DNA of 64,000 bases from assembly GCA_017577615.1 (NCBI GenBank), contig PKRE01000002.1, positions 1-64,000 of the forward strand, written 5' to 3'. Positions 44,435-53,770 of the stretch are shown in pieces. Origin of the DNA: Gammaproteobacteria bacterium. GTDB lineage: Bacteria > Pseudomonadota > Gammaproteobacteria > Steroidobacterales > Steroidobacteraceae. Positions within the stretch are counted from its first letter, which is position 1; each line of letters opens with the position of its first letter. A program made the position numbers and the translations under genes. A model generated the notes under the pieces. It was not told the DNA's origin. It searched no databases and was given only the letters and a program-made list of their open reading frames with translations.

Positions 44435-45637
44435 CTAAGCGCGGAGCGCATCGAAGACGAGTTGCCGCACGCGTGCCGGAAGATCCATCGGCGTGTACGG
44501 GTGCGTTGGCAGTGTCATGATCCGGCTTGCCACCTCCCGGGCGCCAGGGGTGTCGCGATCCTGCGGCTCGATGAGCGCGATGACTTCTGGCACATCGCTG
44601 AGCGCATTCGGATACGAGGCGGTGGCGCCGATGCCGGCAGACTGAAGCGTCCGCAAGATGACGGTCCGCTTTTCTGGCGGTACCAGCACGGGAAGGCGGG
44701 CGTACGCAGCTTCGGCAGCAGGGAGGAGCGCGATGGGCTCGATATCAGGCACGTCGCGCAGAGCTTCGCGCAGCGCCGCTGCGTTATGTCGGCGCGCGGC
44801 AGTCAATTCGGCAAGTCGCACGTAGAGGGACCGAGCGACGCGCGCGAGCGTATGGCTGTAGCGCGCGATCGGGTAGGAGTCATCGTAGATCGTGCGGCCC
44901 AGACCAAGGAAGGGTAACGCCTGCACGAGCCCGTAGGCGCGTGGATGGAGCAGCATGGCGTACGCAACCAGCTTGGCAGCCGTGAAGAGGGTGTGGCCAG
45001 CACGCGGCGGCGGTAATGCCGCTGTCACACGATCGATCTCATTGCACAACACGGGGTCGCTGGCGACGATGGCGCCTCCTTCCAAGCTGGTGATGTTCTT
45101 TCCCTTATCGAAGCTGTAGATCCCTGCGGTGCCGAAACCGCCCACCGGGCGACCGGCGTACGTGGCGCCGAGGGCTTGTGCTGCGTCATCCAGCATCAAC
45201 ACGCCATGCCGCTGTGCCCATTCTTCGATCTCGGACAGGGCATTGGGGACACCGTACAGATTCGCCGTGACGACGGCGAGCGTGCGGTCCGGATCCATGC
45301 CCTGCAGTCGATCCAGATCGAGGCTGAGAGTGCGGGGGTCGATATCGCACAAGCGTGGCCTCAGGCCCGCTCTGGCGACCGCAGCAGGGACCGAGTAGCA
45401 GGTGTAGGCGGGGATGATCACATCGGTGCGACGTCCCTCCGCACGGGCTTTGAAGGCTCGCAGAAGCACCGTCATGGCGGCACGGCCGGTGGATAGCAGC
45501 CAGGCTTGCGAGTGCTGGGCATGTGCGGCCAGGTGCTGAGCGAGCTCGTCGCCGGCCGGCGCGCGTGCGGGACGCGGGATCAACTGGAATAGATCTGCCA
45601 ACCGGATCGGCGTTCCCGCTGGGGCAATGAAGGTCAT
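44435..45637 (-). CDS. DegT/DnrJ/EryC1/StrS-type PLP aminotransferase
   Basis: A 400-residue fold-type I PLP protein. STGRAAMTVLLRAF binds phosphate, DVIIPAYTCYSVPAAV and LMLDDAAQALGATYAG hold the PLP Asp, and GIYSFDKGKNITSLEGGAI (about 171-189) holds the Schiff-base lysine. The family aminates keto-sugars (UDP-4-keto sugars and similar) or acts as a dehydratase. It is third in a minus-strand operon after the GDSL-like hydrolase and FemAB genes. The 'DKGKN' form of the lysine motif is less usual than 'HxTKN'; the sugar substrate is not predictable. Confidence 0.86.
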   Translation of the reverse strand: MTFIAPAGTPIRLADLFQLIPRPARAPAGDELAQHLAAHAQHSQAWLLSTGRAAMTVLLRAFKARAEGRRTDVIIPAYTCYSVPAAVARAGLRPRLCDIDPRTLSLDLDRLQGMDPDRTLAVVTANLYGVPNALSEIEEWAQRHGVLMLDDAAQALGATYAGRPVGGFGTAGIYSFDKGKNITSLEGGAIVASDPVLCNEIDRVTAALPPPRAGHTLFTAAKLVAYAMLLHPRAYGLVQALPFLGLGRTIYDDSYPIARYSHTLARVARSLYVRLAELTAARRHNAAALREALRDVPDIEPIALLPAAEAAYARLPVLVPPEKRTVILRTLQSAGIGATASYPNALSDVPEVIALIEPQDRDTPGAREVASRIMTLPTHPYTPMDLPARVRQLVFDALRA

Positions 45638-45644
45638 GGTCGGG

Positions 45645-46733
45645 TCAGGGAATCAGGCGTGCAAGCGACGGGCCGATCGTGCGCGTGACGAAGAGTGGTA
45701 AGCGTCGCCACGCGTTGATGGCCAGGCGATACTTCGGGTTGTCTACGTTCAGCGCCGGCATCTCTCCGCCTCGTGGCCGATAGAAGTACCAATACAGCTG
45801 GGATGAGGTCGCGTTCCACTTCTTCTTGAAATCCTCTGCGCCCGAATCGGCAGTCGATCTTCCCAAGTGGTAGCGGCGGAAGCCGCGCAGACAGGCATCC
45901 CGAATCATCTCCCAGTAGAGAGCGTAGTTCGCTTGCAGAGCGCGGGCTTGCGGGATGCCGCCGGCCCACAAGCCTTCGACCGTGCCGTTAAAGTAGCCGT
46001 TGAAAGCCGTGGCGATCGGCTCGTCGCCGCGATAGCACACGAAGATGCGTGTGTAATCGGAGAGGTCGGCAAGAATGCGCTCGAAGTAGCTGCGGGCGTA
46101 AAGGGGAGTGCCGAGCGAACGCCAGGACTGCTCCATGAGCGCATAGAAGGTAGGCAACAGCTCGGCGTGACCCGAGCGCACTTGCAGGCCGTTCTTGTAG
46201 CTGCGTCGGACGTTTGTACGGTGCTTGGACGTGAAACTGTTCCAGAGCACATCCGGGTCGGCGTTGAGCTCGATAGTCATGCTGACCTTGCGCAACGACA
46301 CGGGCCAATCGGTCTCGAGTGGGCGAACGCAGCGCAGCTCCATGTAGTCCGCACCGAGCTCATCGGCTTTGCATTTGGCGGCATGCAGCAGCGCACGGAC
46401 GACCTCGTCGTCGCTGGCACATGGTCCGCCGAAATTGACGAACGGCAGGGAGCAGAGGATTCGGCCGAAGAGACGGCTACGTACAAACGTCAGCGGCAGC
46501 ACGCCGACGATTTGGCCGTGTGCGCGCGCGGCAAGATAAACGCTCTCGTGGCCGAGGGCGCGCGCGTTGATCTCGCGCCATTCGTAGAGGTGATAGAAGG
46601 ACCCGTCTTCGCGCGACGCGAGAAACGCGTTCCACTCGGCGCGGTCGTCGGCATCGACGATATCCAGCGCGAGCGCCTTACCGGGCTGCTCGAAATTCGG
46701 ATCGCTTTGTGACGTCGAGGTCGAAACGGACAT
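45645..46733 (-). CDS. FemAB-related GNAT protein, XrtA-associated
   Basis: A 362-residue protein with two GNAT-like halves, similar to the FemAB-related XrtA-associated family (TIGR03019). DPDVLWNSFTSKHRTNVRRS (about 157-176) is the typical central motif, followed by RIFVCYRGDEPIATAF and LHLGRST-like YHLGRSTADSGAEDFKKKW. The family aminoacylates or acylates a cell-surface precursor. Its ATG overlaps the stop of the upstream gene (TAATG), and the DegT gene follows 7 bp later. Confidence 0.85.
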   Translation of the reverse strand: MSVSTSTSQSDPNFEQPGKALALDIVDADDRAEWNAFLASREDGSFYHLYEWREINARALGHESVYLAARAHGQIVGVLPLTFVRSRLFGRILCSLPFVNFGGPCASDDEVVRALLHAAKCKADELGADYMELRCVRPLETDWPVSLRKVSMTIELNADPDVLWNSFTSKHRTNVRRSYKNGLQVRSGHAELLPTFYALMEQSWRSLGTPLYARSYFERILADLSDYTRIFVCYRGDEPIATAFNGYFNGTVEGLWAGGIPQARALQANYALYWEMIRDACLRGFRRYHLGRSTADSGAEDFKKKWNATSSQLYWYFYRPRGGEMPALNVDNPKYRLAINAWRRLPLFVTRTIGPSLARLIP

Positions 46734-47425
46734 TACGCACAGCTCAAACTACGCATGAAGTGAAGAAATGCTCGGCCGATGACCTGGCGGCCTCGAGCGT
46801 TGAGGTGCCCACCGTCGTCGGTGTACTGCGGCAGCAGCGACGGCACACGTCCTTGCCGCAACGGCACATCACCATGAGGCATCGTGGATTCGAGACGGGC
46901 CAGATCGAAGATGGGCTCATCGCGGTAGTGCTCTCGCAGCCGGCGATTGAACTGCTCTCGAGCCCAATTCGCATCGATCTCTGGATGTCGATGTCCGAGC
47001 ATGCGTCGCACGAAGGCATAGGGCCCGGAGGGCAGCCGGCGCAGCGGGATCGTGCAGTGAACTATCCGCACAGCGGGATATTTGTTCCGCGTGCGCTCGA
47101 CGAACTCGCCGTATGCCCGGAACAGCTCGTTCGCTTGCTGCTCGGTGCGAACATCCACGTAGCAGAACTTCAGCATGACGGTATCGACGTGGTGGAACGC
47201 TCCGCCGCTCAGCAGGCTCTCGAACTCGGCAATCTTCGTTAGCGGCGCCTCGTTGCGCCCGACCCTCCGATGGACGAGGAGCCAGTCACCCGGATCGTCG
47301 TCCGGGTATTCGTCGGCGATCCGGGGCAGTGGCTCGTCGTCGATCTCGCGCAGGCCCCGCACGAGGTCCGCTCCCACCGATTGATGGCCAAAAAACATAC
47401 GAAGCCGGACGACTGGGCCTGTCAT
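46733..47425 (-). CDS. SGNH/GDSL-like hydrolase
   Basis: A 230-residue protein. RMFFGHQSVGADLVRGL near the N-terminus and YTDDGGHLNARGRQVI near the C-terminus hold a Ser and an Asp-x-x-His pair in the order expected of SGNH esterases. There is no clear signal peptide. Start 47425 (ATG) is chosen over TTG 47434; ATG 47398 is also possible. It is the first gene of the operon with FemAB and DegT genes. A role in removing or transferring an O-acyl group on the glycan is inferred. Confidence 0.7.
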   Translation of the reverse strand: MTGPVVRLRMFFGHQSVGADLVRGLREIDDEPLPRIADEYPDDDPGDWLLVHRRVGRNEAPLTKIAEFESLLSGGAFHHVDTVMLKFCYVDVRTEQQANELFRAYGEFVERTRNKYPAVRIVHCTIPLRRLPSGPYAFVRRMLGHRHPEIDANWAREQFNRRLREHYRDEPIFDLARLESTMPHGDVPLRQGRVPSLLPQYTDDGGHLNARGRQVIGRAFLHFMRSLSCA

Positions 47426-47697
47426 GAGCAGCAAGGCGCCGATGCAGAATCTATGACCATTCTAAGCGATTGCGGACGGGCCTAACGTGACCTGGTTCTG
47501 TGTCACGAAATCAGCTTGCCGGCTTGGCAAGAGGTGGTTTTTCGCGTCGAATGTGTGTAATAAGACGCGGCCCCGAGAGCATGAACCACTATAACCGTGA
47601 ATCCAGGTTTCTCAGCGCCTCCCATCAGCCTGCCGTAGCTGATGTCGCTCGTGCGGGCACATGTCTCGTGCCGGAGGTTGGCGCCCGGAGTAGCTCA

Positions 47698-48849
47698 ATG
47701 ATCAGAGCCATTCCCTTTCGCGAAGCCGTCGGCGACCAGGTCTTGGTGCAGGAGTGGGAGACCGGGATGCAGGCGACTGACAATCTCTACGCGATGTATC
47801 AATCGGTCGCCTGGATCTCCACCATGATGGATACCGGATCCGTGTCGCTGCTCATCGAGGAAACAGGCGCCGAGCACGGGCGCACTCGTCGCTGCATCCT
47901 ACCGCTCGCTCCCACGTCGGTCCGGCTGAAGTTCCCGCTGAGCCGCAGTCTGCAACCGAGCTTTACGATTCGCTGCCTCGAGCTTCTCGGGGGAGAGCCG
48001 ATCGGCGAAGTCGACTACGACACACTCCTCACGACCCTTGAAGCCATCTGGAAGGCACACCCTGGCATCGATGCGATCTACATGAAGTCGGTGACGCAAT
48101 CCAGTCACCTTTGGGGCATTCTGGATCAGCGTGGCTGGCGGATAGGCGATACGCCGGTTTACAAGCCGGATGGGGAGCGACCGTTTCATTACTTGGTGCT
48201 ACCCGAGTCGTTCGATGCCTATCTGGGACAGTTCAGAAAGAAGCAGCGGTACAACCTCAGGCGCCAAGTGCGTGTGTTGTCCGAAGCGCACGCGAACCGG
48301 CTCGAGCTGAACTGCCTCCGACAGGCACGAGATGTCGACGTGCTGATCGACAGCATCCATGCCATTACCGAACGGTCATGGAAGGCCGCAAAGCTGAGGC
48401 GTGCGATTCCGGAAGCGGTGGAGAAGCCCGCTGGGCTTGCGGCGCTGGCGGAGCAGGGACTCCTGCGGTCCTACGTGCTGACCGCCGATGGCACGCCATG
48501 CGCTTACGTGCTCGGTTATCTTTACAACGGCATCTATCACTACGCCAACATCGGATACGATGCCCGCTTCGCGCCTTACTCGCCTGGCAATGTGCTGCTG
48601 TTCCTGGTCATCGAAGACCTGATCAAGAACGCCCAGGCGAAGGTCATGAATTTCGGCATTTCCGACGCCGAGTACAAGCGCATCTTCGGGAATCGTCACA
48701 TCAAAGATGCTTCCCTGCTGTTCATGCGCCCGAGCTTGAAGAACAGCCTACGTCGGGAGATCCATCGGGGATTCTCCAAGCTGAAGCAGACGGTCAAGCA
48801 GCTGGTGTCGACCAGAGCGCGGCGCACCGAGGATGCCGGGGACGAGTGA
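47698..48849 (+). CDS. FemAB/GNAT (BcsL/CelD-like) acyltransferase
   Basis: A 383-residue protein. LPESFDAYLGQFRKKQRYNL (about 173-192) and RRQVRVLSE are the signature of acetyltransferase_6/CelD-like proteins. A C-terminal GNAT domain follows (YVLGYLYNGIYHYANIGYDA, FAPYSPGNVLLFLVIEDLIK). GGAG precedes ATG 47698 at good spacing; in-frame ATG 47581 is less likely. It is divergent from the hydrolase-FemAB-DegT operon. It is expected to acylate amino sugars of the polymer. Confidence 0.8.
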   Translation: MIRAIPFREAVGDQVLVQEWETGMQATDNLYAMYQSVAWISTMMDTGSVSLLIEETGAEHGRTRRCILPLAPTSVRLKFPLSRSLQPSFTIRCLELLGGEPIGEVDYDTLLTTLEAIWKAHPGIDAIYMKSVTQSSHLWGILDQRGWRIGDTPVYKPDGERPFHYLVLPESFDAYLGQFRKKQRYNLRRQVRVLSEAHANRLELNCLRQARDVDVLIDSIHAITERSWKAAKLRRAIPEAVEKPAGLAALAEQGLLRSYVLTADGTPCAYVLGYLYNGIYHYANIGYDARFAPYSPGNVLLFLVIEDLIKNAQAKVMNFGISDAEYKRIFGNRHIKDASLLFMRPSLKNSLRREIHRGFSKLKQTVKQLVSTRARRTEDAGDE

Positions 48850-48901
48850 CGCCTCAGTAGGCGTTCGCTTCGTGCCGCGCCCGGTCCCCGTTCGCCATTC
48901 C

Positions 48902-50578
48902 CTATTGCCCGGCCTCCGGAATGCGCAATTCTCGGATGACGATCCCTCCAATGACCGCAGCTTTGCGACTCTCGAAGCTCGCAAGCTCTTGCTGTAAGCG
49001 TTCACGTGGCCAACCCAGCTTGCGAAGCTGATCCCACGGCTTCGGGTCGTGGTCCCGATCGTAAAGTCTTGCCACGAAGACGCGATGGCCGGCGGCCAAG
49101 CGTGCCTGCACGAGCTCTCGAAGCTTCGAGATGTGCTCAGCATCGTTTGCGGGGCGCATGGCGGCGTTCATGAGATTGATCTGCTTGACCTGAGTGTCGC
49201 GCTCGTCAAGAGCGATCCAACGCGCATCATCCCAGCCCGGTATGAGCTCTAAGTCACCCGGCCGGAAGAGAGCACGATGGTCGCTCATGTAGCGGTCCAC
49301 ATCCTGGAAACGTAGCGGTGCAATTTCCTGGCTCGTGTTCAGCACCAGCAGAATCGGGACCGTGACGATGAGTAATGACTTGCGCTGGCCGCTTGTCCGC
49401 CCCGCTGGTTCTTCGCGTACGAAGAGCGCGAACAGAAGCCACACGACCGGCAGGTTCTGGAACCAGAATTGGTCGGAGGAATCGTTCCAATAGAAATTAA
49501 ACGCATAATAGCCGGCCATCCATGCCAAAGAGACCCGGACCAGGGCGTCCGTTCTCCAGCGGCGAAACACCCAGGCGATGAGCACGGCGCATATGGCCAT
49601 GATTGTCACGAGCAAGCCCGACCCGAGCGCGACCTGAGCGACGTTGACTTTGATCTCGAGCGGGGCGCCAAACACGACGCTCTTCAGGACGGTGCCGAGA
49701 TAGCCGACCGACAGGAGATTGGTGAAGGTGTTGAGAACGAGCCTGGCCAGGCTGCTGAGCACATCGTCCAACGTCAATGACAAACCGTAGAGTGCGGCAG
49801 ACGGGTTCTCCTCGCTCCCTTGATAGGCAAGCATCCACTCGACGAATCCGGTACCAGGGCTCGCGAAAAGATAGGCCAACAGGAAGAGCGGTGCCGCGAC
49901 TCCCGCGGCAGCGGCAGCAACGGGCAGCGCTCTGTGCACGCCAGCCTTGAAGCTGTCCGCAGATGCGAGGAGGAACAAGACGATGGCAGCGCACAGGAAC
50001 GCGTTATGGATTGTGACCGCGGTGGCAAGCCCGAGGGCGCTGCCCAGCATTATCGCGGAGCGCATCCTTGCTTGATTCGGGCGTGTCAAAATCTTCGACA
50101 GTTGCAAGAGCGCGAACATCAAGAGCGGCATCTGCAGCATGAAGAATTCTTCGCTAACCGCCATCGTCAGGAAGTTGCGCGACGCGAAGAGCCCAAGAAC
50201 GCAGAGCAGGCGCACCATGCCCGAGCGGATACCGCTCTCCACCAGCACACAATGGAAGAGAAGCAAGGAGAGCACGGTTGTGATGCCGCTGATGAGCTTG
50301 AGCCCGGTCAGCGCTGGAAAGTCCGGGTCGATGACTCGCAATGCGAGCAGCCAGACCATTCCGACCGGATCCATGAGCAGGTGATTGGGGTTCCATACCC
50401 ATTCGCCTGCGTCTATGTGCCGTGCGTATACTTGTCCGTCCCCGCTGGGAATGACTGTGGCAAACAGCCAAAGGTAGATTGCAGCCGCTAGTGCGATGAA
50501 GAAGCGCTCCGCCCTCAATGGTCGCGGAGTCGTTTCCGGTGCACCGTAGTCCCCAATCGGTAGTGCACGTGAGCTCAT
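48902..50578 (-). CDS. Polytopic membrane protein, GT39/GT-C-like, unknown
   Basis: A 558-residue protein with about eleven helices to residue 420 and a soluble C-terminal domain of about 135 residues. The first periplasmic loop has SGDGQVYARHIDAGEWVWNP (about 45-64) with Asp/Glu residues and NPNHLLMDPVG, which is GT-C-like. I cannot assign it to a named family with certainty. It could be a polyprenyl-phosphate-dependent glycosyltransferase or a protein of unknown function. It is convergent with the GNAT gene and divergent from GtrB-GtrA. Confidence 0.6.
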   Translation of the reverse strand: MSSRALPIGDYGAPETTPRPLRAERFFIALAAAIYLWLFATVIPSGDGQVYARHIDAGEWVWNPNHLLMDPVGMVWLLALRVIDPDFPALTGLKLISGITTVLSLLLFHCVLVESGIRSGMVRLLCVLGLFASRNFLTMAVSEEFFMLQMPLLMFALLQLSKILTRPNQARMRSAIMLGSALGLATAVTIHNAFLCAAIVLFLLASADSFKAGVHRALPVAAAAAGVAAPLFLLAYLFASPGTGFVEWMLAYQGSEENPSAALYGLSLTLDDVLSSLARLVLNTFTNLLSVGYLGTVLKSVVFGAPLEIKVNVAQVALGSGLLVTIMAICAVLIAWVFRRWRTDALVRVSLAWMAGYYAFNFYWNDSSDQFWFQNLPVVWLLFALFVREEPAGRTSGQRKSLLIVTVPILLVLNTSQEIAPLRFQDVDRYMSDHRALFRPGDLELIPGWDDARWIALDERDTQVKQINLMNAAMRPANDAEHISKLRELVQARLAAGHRVFVARLYDRDHDPKPWDQLRKLGWPRERLQQELASFESRKAAVIGGIVIRELRIPEAGQ

Positions 50579-51062
50579 GGTGAATGATCGCGATCAGTGG
50601 CTTTGATCTGTGGCAACTCGTGACGCCGCCACAGGGTGGTGGGCTTTGGAGGATCCGTCAGGTTCCAGTATCGCAAGCGTGCTCCCGAGGTGTACAGTCT
50701 AGCGGACGGCGAGCTCTTTGAGTCGATGTGCAGATGAGAAGGGGGTGACCCCACTCCATGTTGCATGCTTTGCTGCAAGGGGGCGGTGGATTATGTATTG
50801 CGCCGCGTGTTCATATCGGCAGGGCTCACCCGCGCCACCTGCATCGAGGATTCTCCATGCGCGTCGCGGGCGCTCCCGCCCCACGCGTGCGGATGCGGAG
50901 GCTCGGCTCGGTTGCTCTCAGTTGGGGCGAGCTACGGCGACTTTCTTCGAGTGGATGATGTGGGCGCCTTAACCTGAGCTCGAGCCATGCCATCCGGATT
51001 AGTGAAGCACTATCGAGTCGAGTCGCGCATCGCCGCCCCGCACAGCGTGCGCGGTCCGAGCC
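50579..51062. other. Divergent intergenic region upstream of gtrB-like gene
   Basis: 484 bp. It contains a GGGGTGACCCC palindrome (50744-50754) and a TGG-N10-TTGC-like match at 50787-50801 that lacks the CAC part of a sigma-54 site. No coding remnant was recognised. Confidence 0.35.
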
Positions 51063-52115
51063 ATGAGCAAGATGAATAGCGAAACACTGATTTCGGTCGT
51101 CGTTCCGGCGTACAACGAGCAGGAAGTCCTGCCTGAGTTCCACCGGCGCACGACAGCAGTACTACGCGCCTTGTCATGTCAATGGGAAATCATCTATGTG
51201 AACGATGGCAGCACGGATGCAACGCTGCTCGTGCTCGATCAGCTCCGAAAGGCTGACGAGCATGTGGCGATCGTGGATCTGAGCCGTAACTTCGGCAAGG
51301 AAATAGCCCTGACCGCCGGGCTCGACCATGCCGCAGGCGATGCAGTCATCGTCATCGATGCCGATCTACAGGATCCGCCGGAGTTGATCCCCGAGCTGAT
51401 ACGTGTGTGGCAGGAGGGTGCCGATGTGGTTTACGCCAAACGTCGAGTCCGACGTGGCGAAAGCGTCATGAAGCGGACCACCGCGTATCTCTTTTATCGA
51501 GTCATGCAGAACGTCAGCCGTGTGCAGCTTCCTGAGGACACCGGCGACTTCCGTCTCTTGAGCCGTCGAGCGGTGGAAGCGCTGAAGCTCCTGCGGGAAC
51601 AGCATCGCTTCATGAAGGGGCTGTTCACGTGGATCGGCTACAAGCAGGTCGCGGTACCGTACGACCGGGATGCCCGCTTCGCCGGGAAGACCAAGTGGAA
51701 CTATTGGCGGCTGTGGAACTTCGCGTTGGAAGGGATTACGTCCTTCACCATCGCACCACTGCGCATCGCCACGTACCTCGGACTGATCACGGCGGCGGGC
51801 GCCTTTGCATACGGCGCCTTCATTGTGGTCCGAACGCTGCTCTACGGTAATCCGGTCGCCGGTTATCCCTCCTTGCTGACGACCATTCTGTTCCTGGGTG
51901 GGGTGCAGCTCACTGCCATCGGGATCCTCGGCGAATACGTCGGTCGCATCTTCAACGAAACCAAGAATAGGCCCCTCTACTTCGTCAACCGTTACGAAGC
52001 GGCTCGACAAGTGGCGCTGCCCCACACCGAAGAGAGCGAGGGTGCGCGATCGAGGGAACCGCAGTCCAGCAATCTCGCAGGCAAGGCCACGGCGGTCGAG
52101 CAGGAACGGTGTTGA
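51063..52115 (+). CDS. GtrB/DPM-like polyprenyl-phosphate glycosyltransferase
   Basis: A 350-residue GT2 enzyme. ISVVVPAYNEQEVLPEFHRR (about 9-28) and YVNDGSTD precede the DxD VIDADLQDPPELIPEL, the QxxRW-like FAGKTKWNYWRL (about 209), and two C-terminal helices (about 235-310; IAPLRIATYLGLITAAGA). It loads a sugar from a nucleotide donor onto undecaprenyl phosphate on the inner face of the membrane. It overlaps the GtrA-like gene by 7 bp, the classic flippase pair. The lipid-linked sugar could serve the GT87/GT-C enzymes of this window. Confidence 0.92.
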   Translation: MSKMNSETLISVVVPAYNEQEVLPEFHRRTTAVLRALSCQWEIIYVNDGSTDATLLVLDQLRKADEHVAIVDLSRNFGKEIALTAGLDHAAGDAVIVIDADLQDPPELIPELIRVWQEGADVVYAKRRVRRGESVMKRTTAYLFYRVMQNVSRVQLPEDTGDFRLLSRRAVEALKLLREQHRFMKGLFTWIGYKQVAVPYDRDARFAGKTKWNYWRLWNFALEGITSFTIAPLRIATYLGLITAAGAFAYGAFIVVRTLLYGNPVAGYPSLLTTILFLGGVQLTAIGILGEYVGRIFNETKNRPLYFVNRYEAARQVALPHTEESEGARSREPQSSNLAGKATAVEQERC

Positions 52116-52495
52116 TTCGGCAGTTCCTGGCTTTCGCGTTCGTTGGAGCGATCGGTACGGGTGTCCATTACGCCGTGCTGATGCTGTTGGTGTACTCGCA
52201 ATTAGCACCGGTCCCGTTTGCGACGACGATTGGCTTTGCTGCTGGTGCGGCGGTGAACTATACGCTCAACTATACGTTCACATTCGACAGTCGCCGGCCG
52301 CACTTACAGGCGGTCCCGATGTTCTTGACCGTTGCGGCGATCGGGGCGGTATTGAATGTCGTGATCGTCTGGGTGCTCGTCAGCGCGGCGGGGCTGCATT
52401 TCTTGCTGGCGCAAGTAGCCGCGACTGCGGTCGTGCTGCTGTGGAATTTCAGCGCCAATCGGGCTTGGACGTTCAAGGGGTCGAAAGGGCGGTAG
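52109..52495 (+). CDS. GtrA-family membrane protein
   Basis: A 128-residue protein with four helices, FLAFAFVGAIGTGVHYAVLM near the start and FSANRAWTFKGSKGR at the end, typical of GtrA. It is presumed to flip the GtrB product (polyprenyl-phosphate sugar) to the periplasm. The start is GTG 52109 within the gtrB end. The last codons form the left arm of a perfect hairpin with the stop codon in the loop. Confidence 0.92.
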   Translation: MLIRQFLAFAFVGAIGTGVHYAVLMLLVYSQLAPVPFATTIGFAAGAAVNYTLNYTFTFDSRRPHLQAVPMFLTVAAIGAVLNVVIVWVLVSAAGLHFLLAQVAATAVVLLWNFSANRAWTFKGSKGR

Positions 52496-52510
52496 GCCGC
52501 CCTTTCGACC
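52479..52510. terminator. Perfect 14-bp hairpin between convergent genes
   Basis: GGTCGAAAGGGCGG (52479-52492), loop TAGG, CCGCCCTTTCGACC (52497-52510). The gtrA-like stop codon TAG is the first three bases of the loop. There is no T-run on either side, so intrinsic termination is uncertain. It may protect 3' ends or stop transcripts from both sides. Confidence 0.5.
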
Positions 52511-52520
52511 AGCAGCAGGT

Positions 52521-53411
52521 TCAGCGCACTTCAACGCTCTGAGGCGGGGCGGGGCGAACCGTGTTCGTGAAGCCTTCAGGCGGGCCGATGCGCCGTGAAT
52601 CGATCCTGAGCTCATCAATCATGAAGTAGTTCTCGGGATCGACTCGCAAGGTCGGTGCCATGTACCCACCGATGATGTCGATGAAGCTCCATCTGCCGCC
52701 TGGGCCGGAGTCGTCCATGGGTCGTTCCACATACAAGCCGCTCAGGCGCCCATCCTGGGTATCCACGTACAGGCGAATCATGCCCGTGCGCGTATTTGCC
52801 TCGAACTCGACGCAGATCCATTCGCGCTCGCGTGCGCCGCTCGAATTGCCGATCCGTAAACGATCCGTCCCGTCCGGCCAGAAGTCGCCCGCCTCATAGC
52901 GGCACACGGTACCGTCACAGGCACCCCAGGTTTCCCAACGATTCTCGCCGGATCCGACGTGGCGAGTGATGATCATCGGACGGCCGCGGTTACCGTCGCG
53001 ATTGATGATTACGAGCTTGTTCCCTGGGCCGTAGGTGTTCCACGTGCTGCCGTGGTAGATGAGGAAGCGCACGTTGATTTGCTCTGGAATCTCCGGGAGA
53101 CCGGACAGCATGAACCTGCCCAGCCCGGACATGCCCTCTACGGTGGGGGGCGTGAACTTCGCGGCGCCACCGCGCCAGCCACCATTCGGTACCCACGTGT
53201 GAGTCGCGCCTTGCGATAGCCAGATGAGATCTGAATAGTTGTTCGAGTCAAAAGTCTCGGTGAACGGCAACGAGCGTATGACGCGTTCGGCAGACGCCGG
53301 TGTCGCAATACCTAGGGCAGCGACCGCGAGTAGTGCGAGGCCAGTCGCGTGCAACCAACGCCATATCAATGCCCGTGAACGGACATGCCCCTCTTCAACC
53401 TGGTGCACCAT
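52521..53411 (-). CDS. Secreted protein, beta-sandwich-like, possibly glycan-acting
   Basis: A 296-residue exported protein. The signal peptide ends in TPASA (about 41). The mature part has LPFTETFDSNNYSDLIW, many Trp/Gly/aromatic strands, and ends NTVRPAPPQSVEVR. The start at 53411 has a strong GAGGAGG before it; a longer frame to 53456 is unlikely. The pattern suggests a concanavalin-like beta-sandwich as in polysaccharide lyases or binding modules, but no catalytic signature is clear. It resembles the product at 56173-56985 at both ends. Confidence 0.6.
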   Translation of the reverse strand: MVHQVEEGHVRSRALIWRWLHATGLALLAVAALGIATPASAERVIRSLPFTETFDSNNYSDLIWLSQGATHTWVPNGGWRGGAAKFTPPTVEGMSGLGRFMLSGLPEIPEQINVRFLIYHGSTWNTYGPGNKLVIINRDGNRGRPMIITRHVGSGENRWETWGACDGTVCRYEAGDFWPDGTDRLRIGNSSGAREREWICVEFEANTRTGMIRLYVDTQDGRLSGLYVERPMDDSGPGGRWSFIDIIGGYMAPTLRVDPENYFMIDELRIDSRRIGPPEGFTNTVRPAPPQSVEVR

Positions 53412-53770
53412 CGTGCCTCCTCGTGCGAGAAATGTATGCTGAAGGAAGACCCGCATACCTGCGACTTGCTCGAGAGTCGAGCTATCGAATCGTGTTACTG
53501 GACTCTGGCGAGATTAGACATTCGAGAAGCGTAGCCGTTGGCTCCGGTCGTGAAAACTGTCGAATTACCACGACACTTGTTCCAGCCCCCTGGACGACCA
53601 GGCTACCAGGATAGGCGCTCCGGCAACCCCTAGATCCCTCGTCAGTCGATGTCTTAGCACGGAACTGCGACGGAGTGCTCAAATAGCCGCGCCGAACCCA
53701 GGATCGGCGGGTCTAGACAGCGGGAGAAGGCGGGTGTAGGAACGCTCGTATACGACCTGCAGCGCTCACC
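53412..53770. other. Gene-free stretch between two minus-strand transcripts
   Basis: About 360 bp downstream of the SMR-like gene and upstream of the secreted protein. It should hold the promoter of the latter. No clear motif was found. Confidence 0.35.

Noticed and set aside
50787..50801. TGG-N10-TTGC-like sequence before the gtrB-like gene
   Set aside because: GG and GC spacing fits sigma-54, but the CAC part is missing and it lies about 260 bp from the gene; such partial matches occur by chance.
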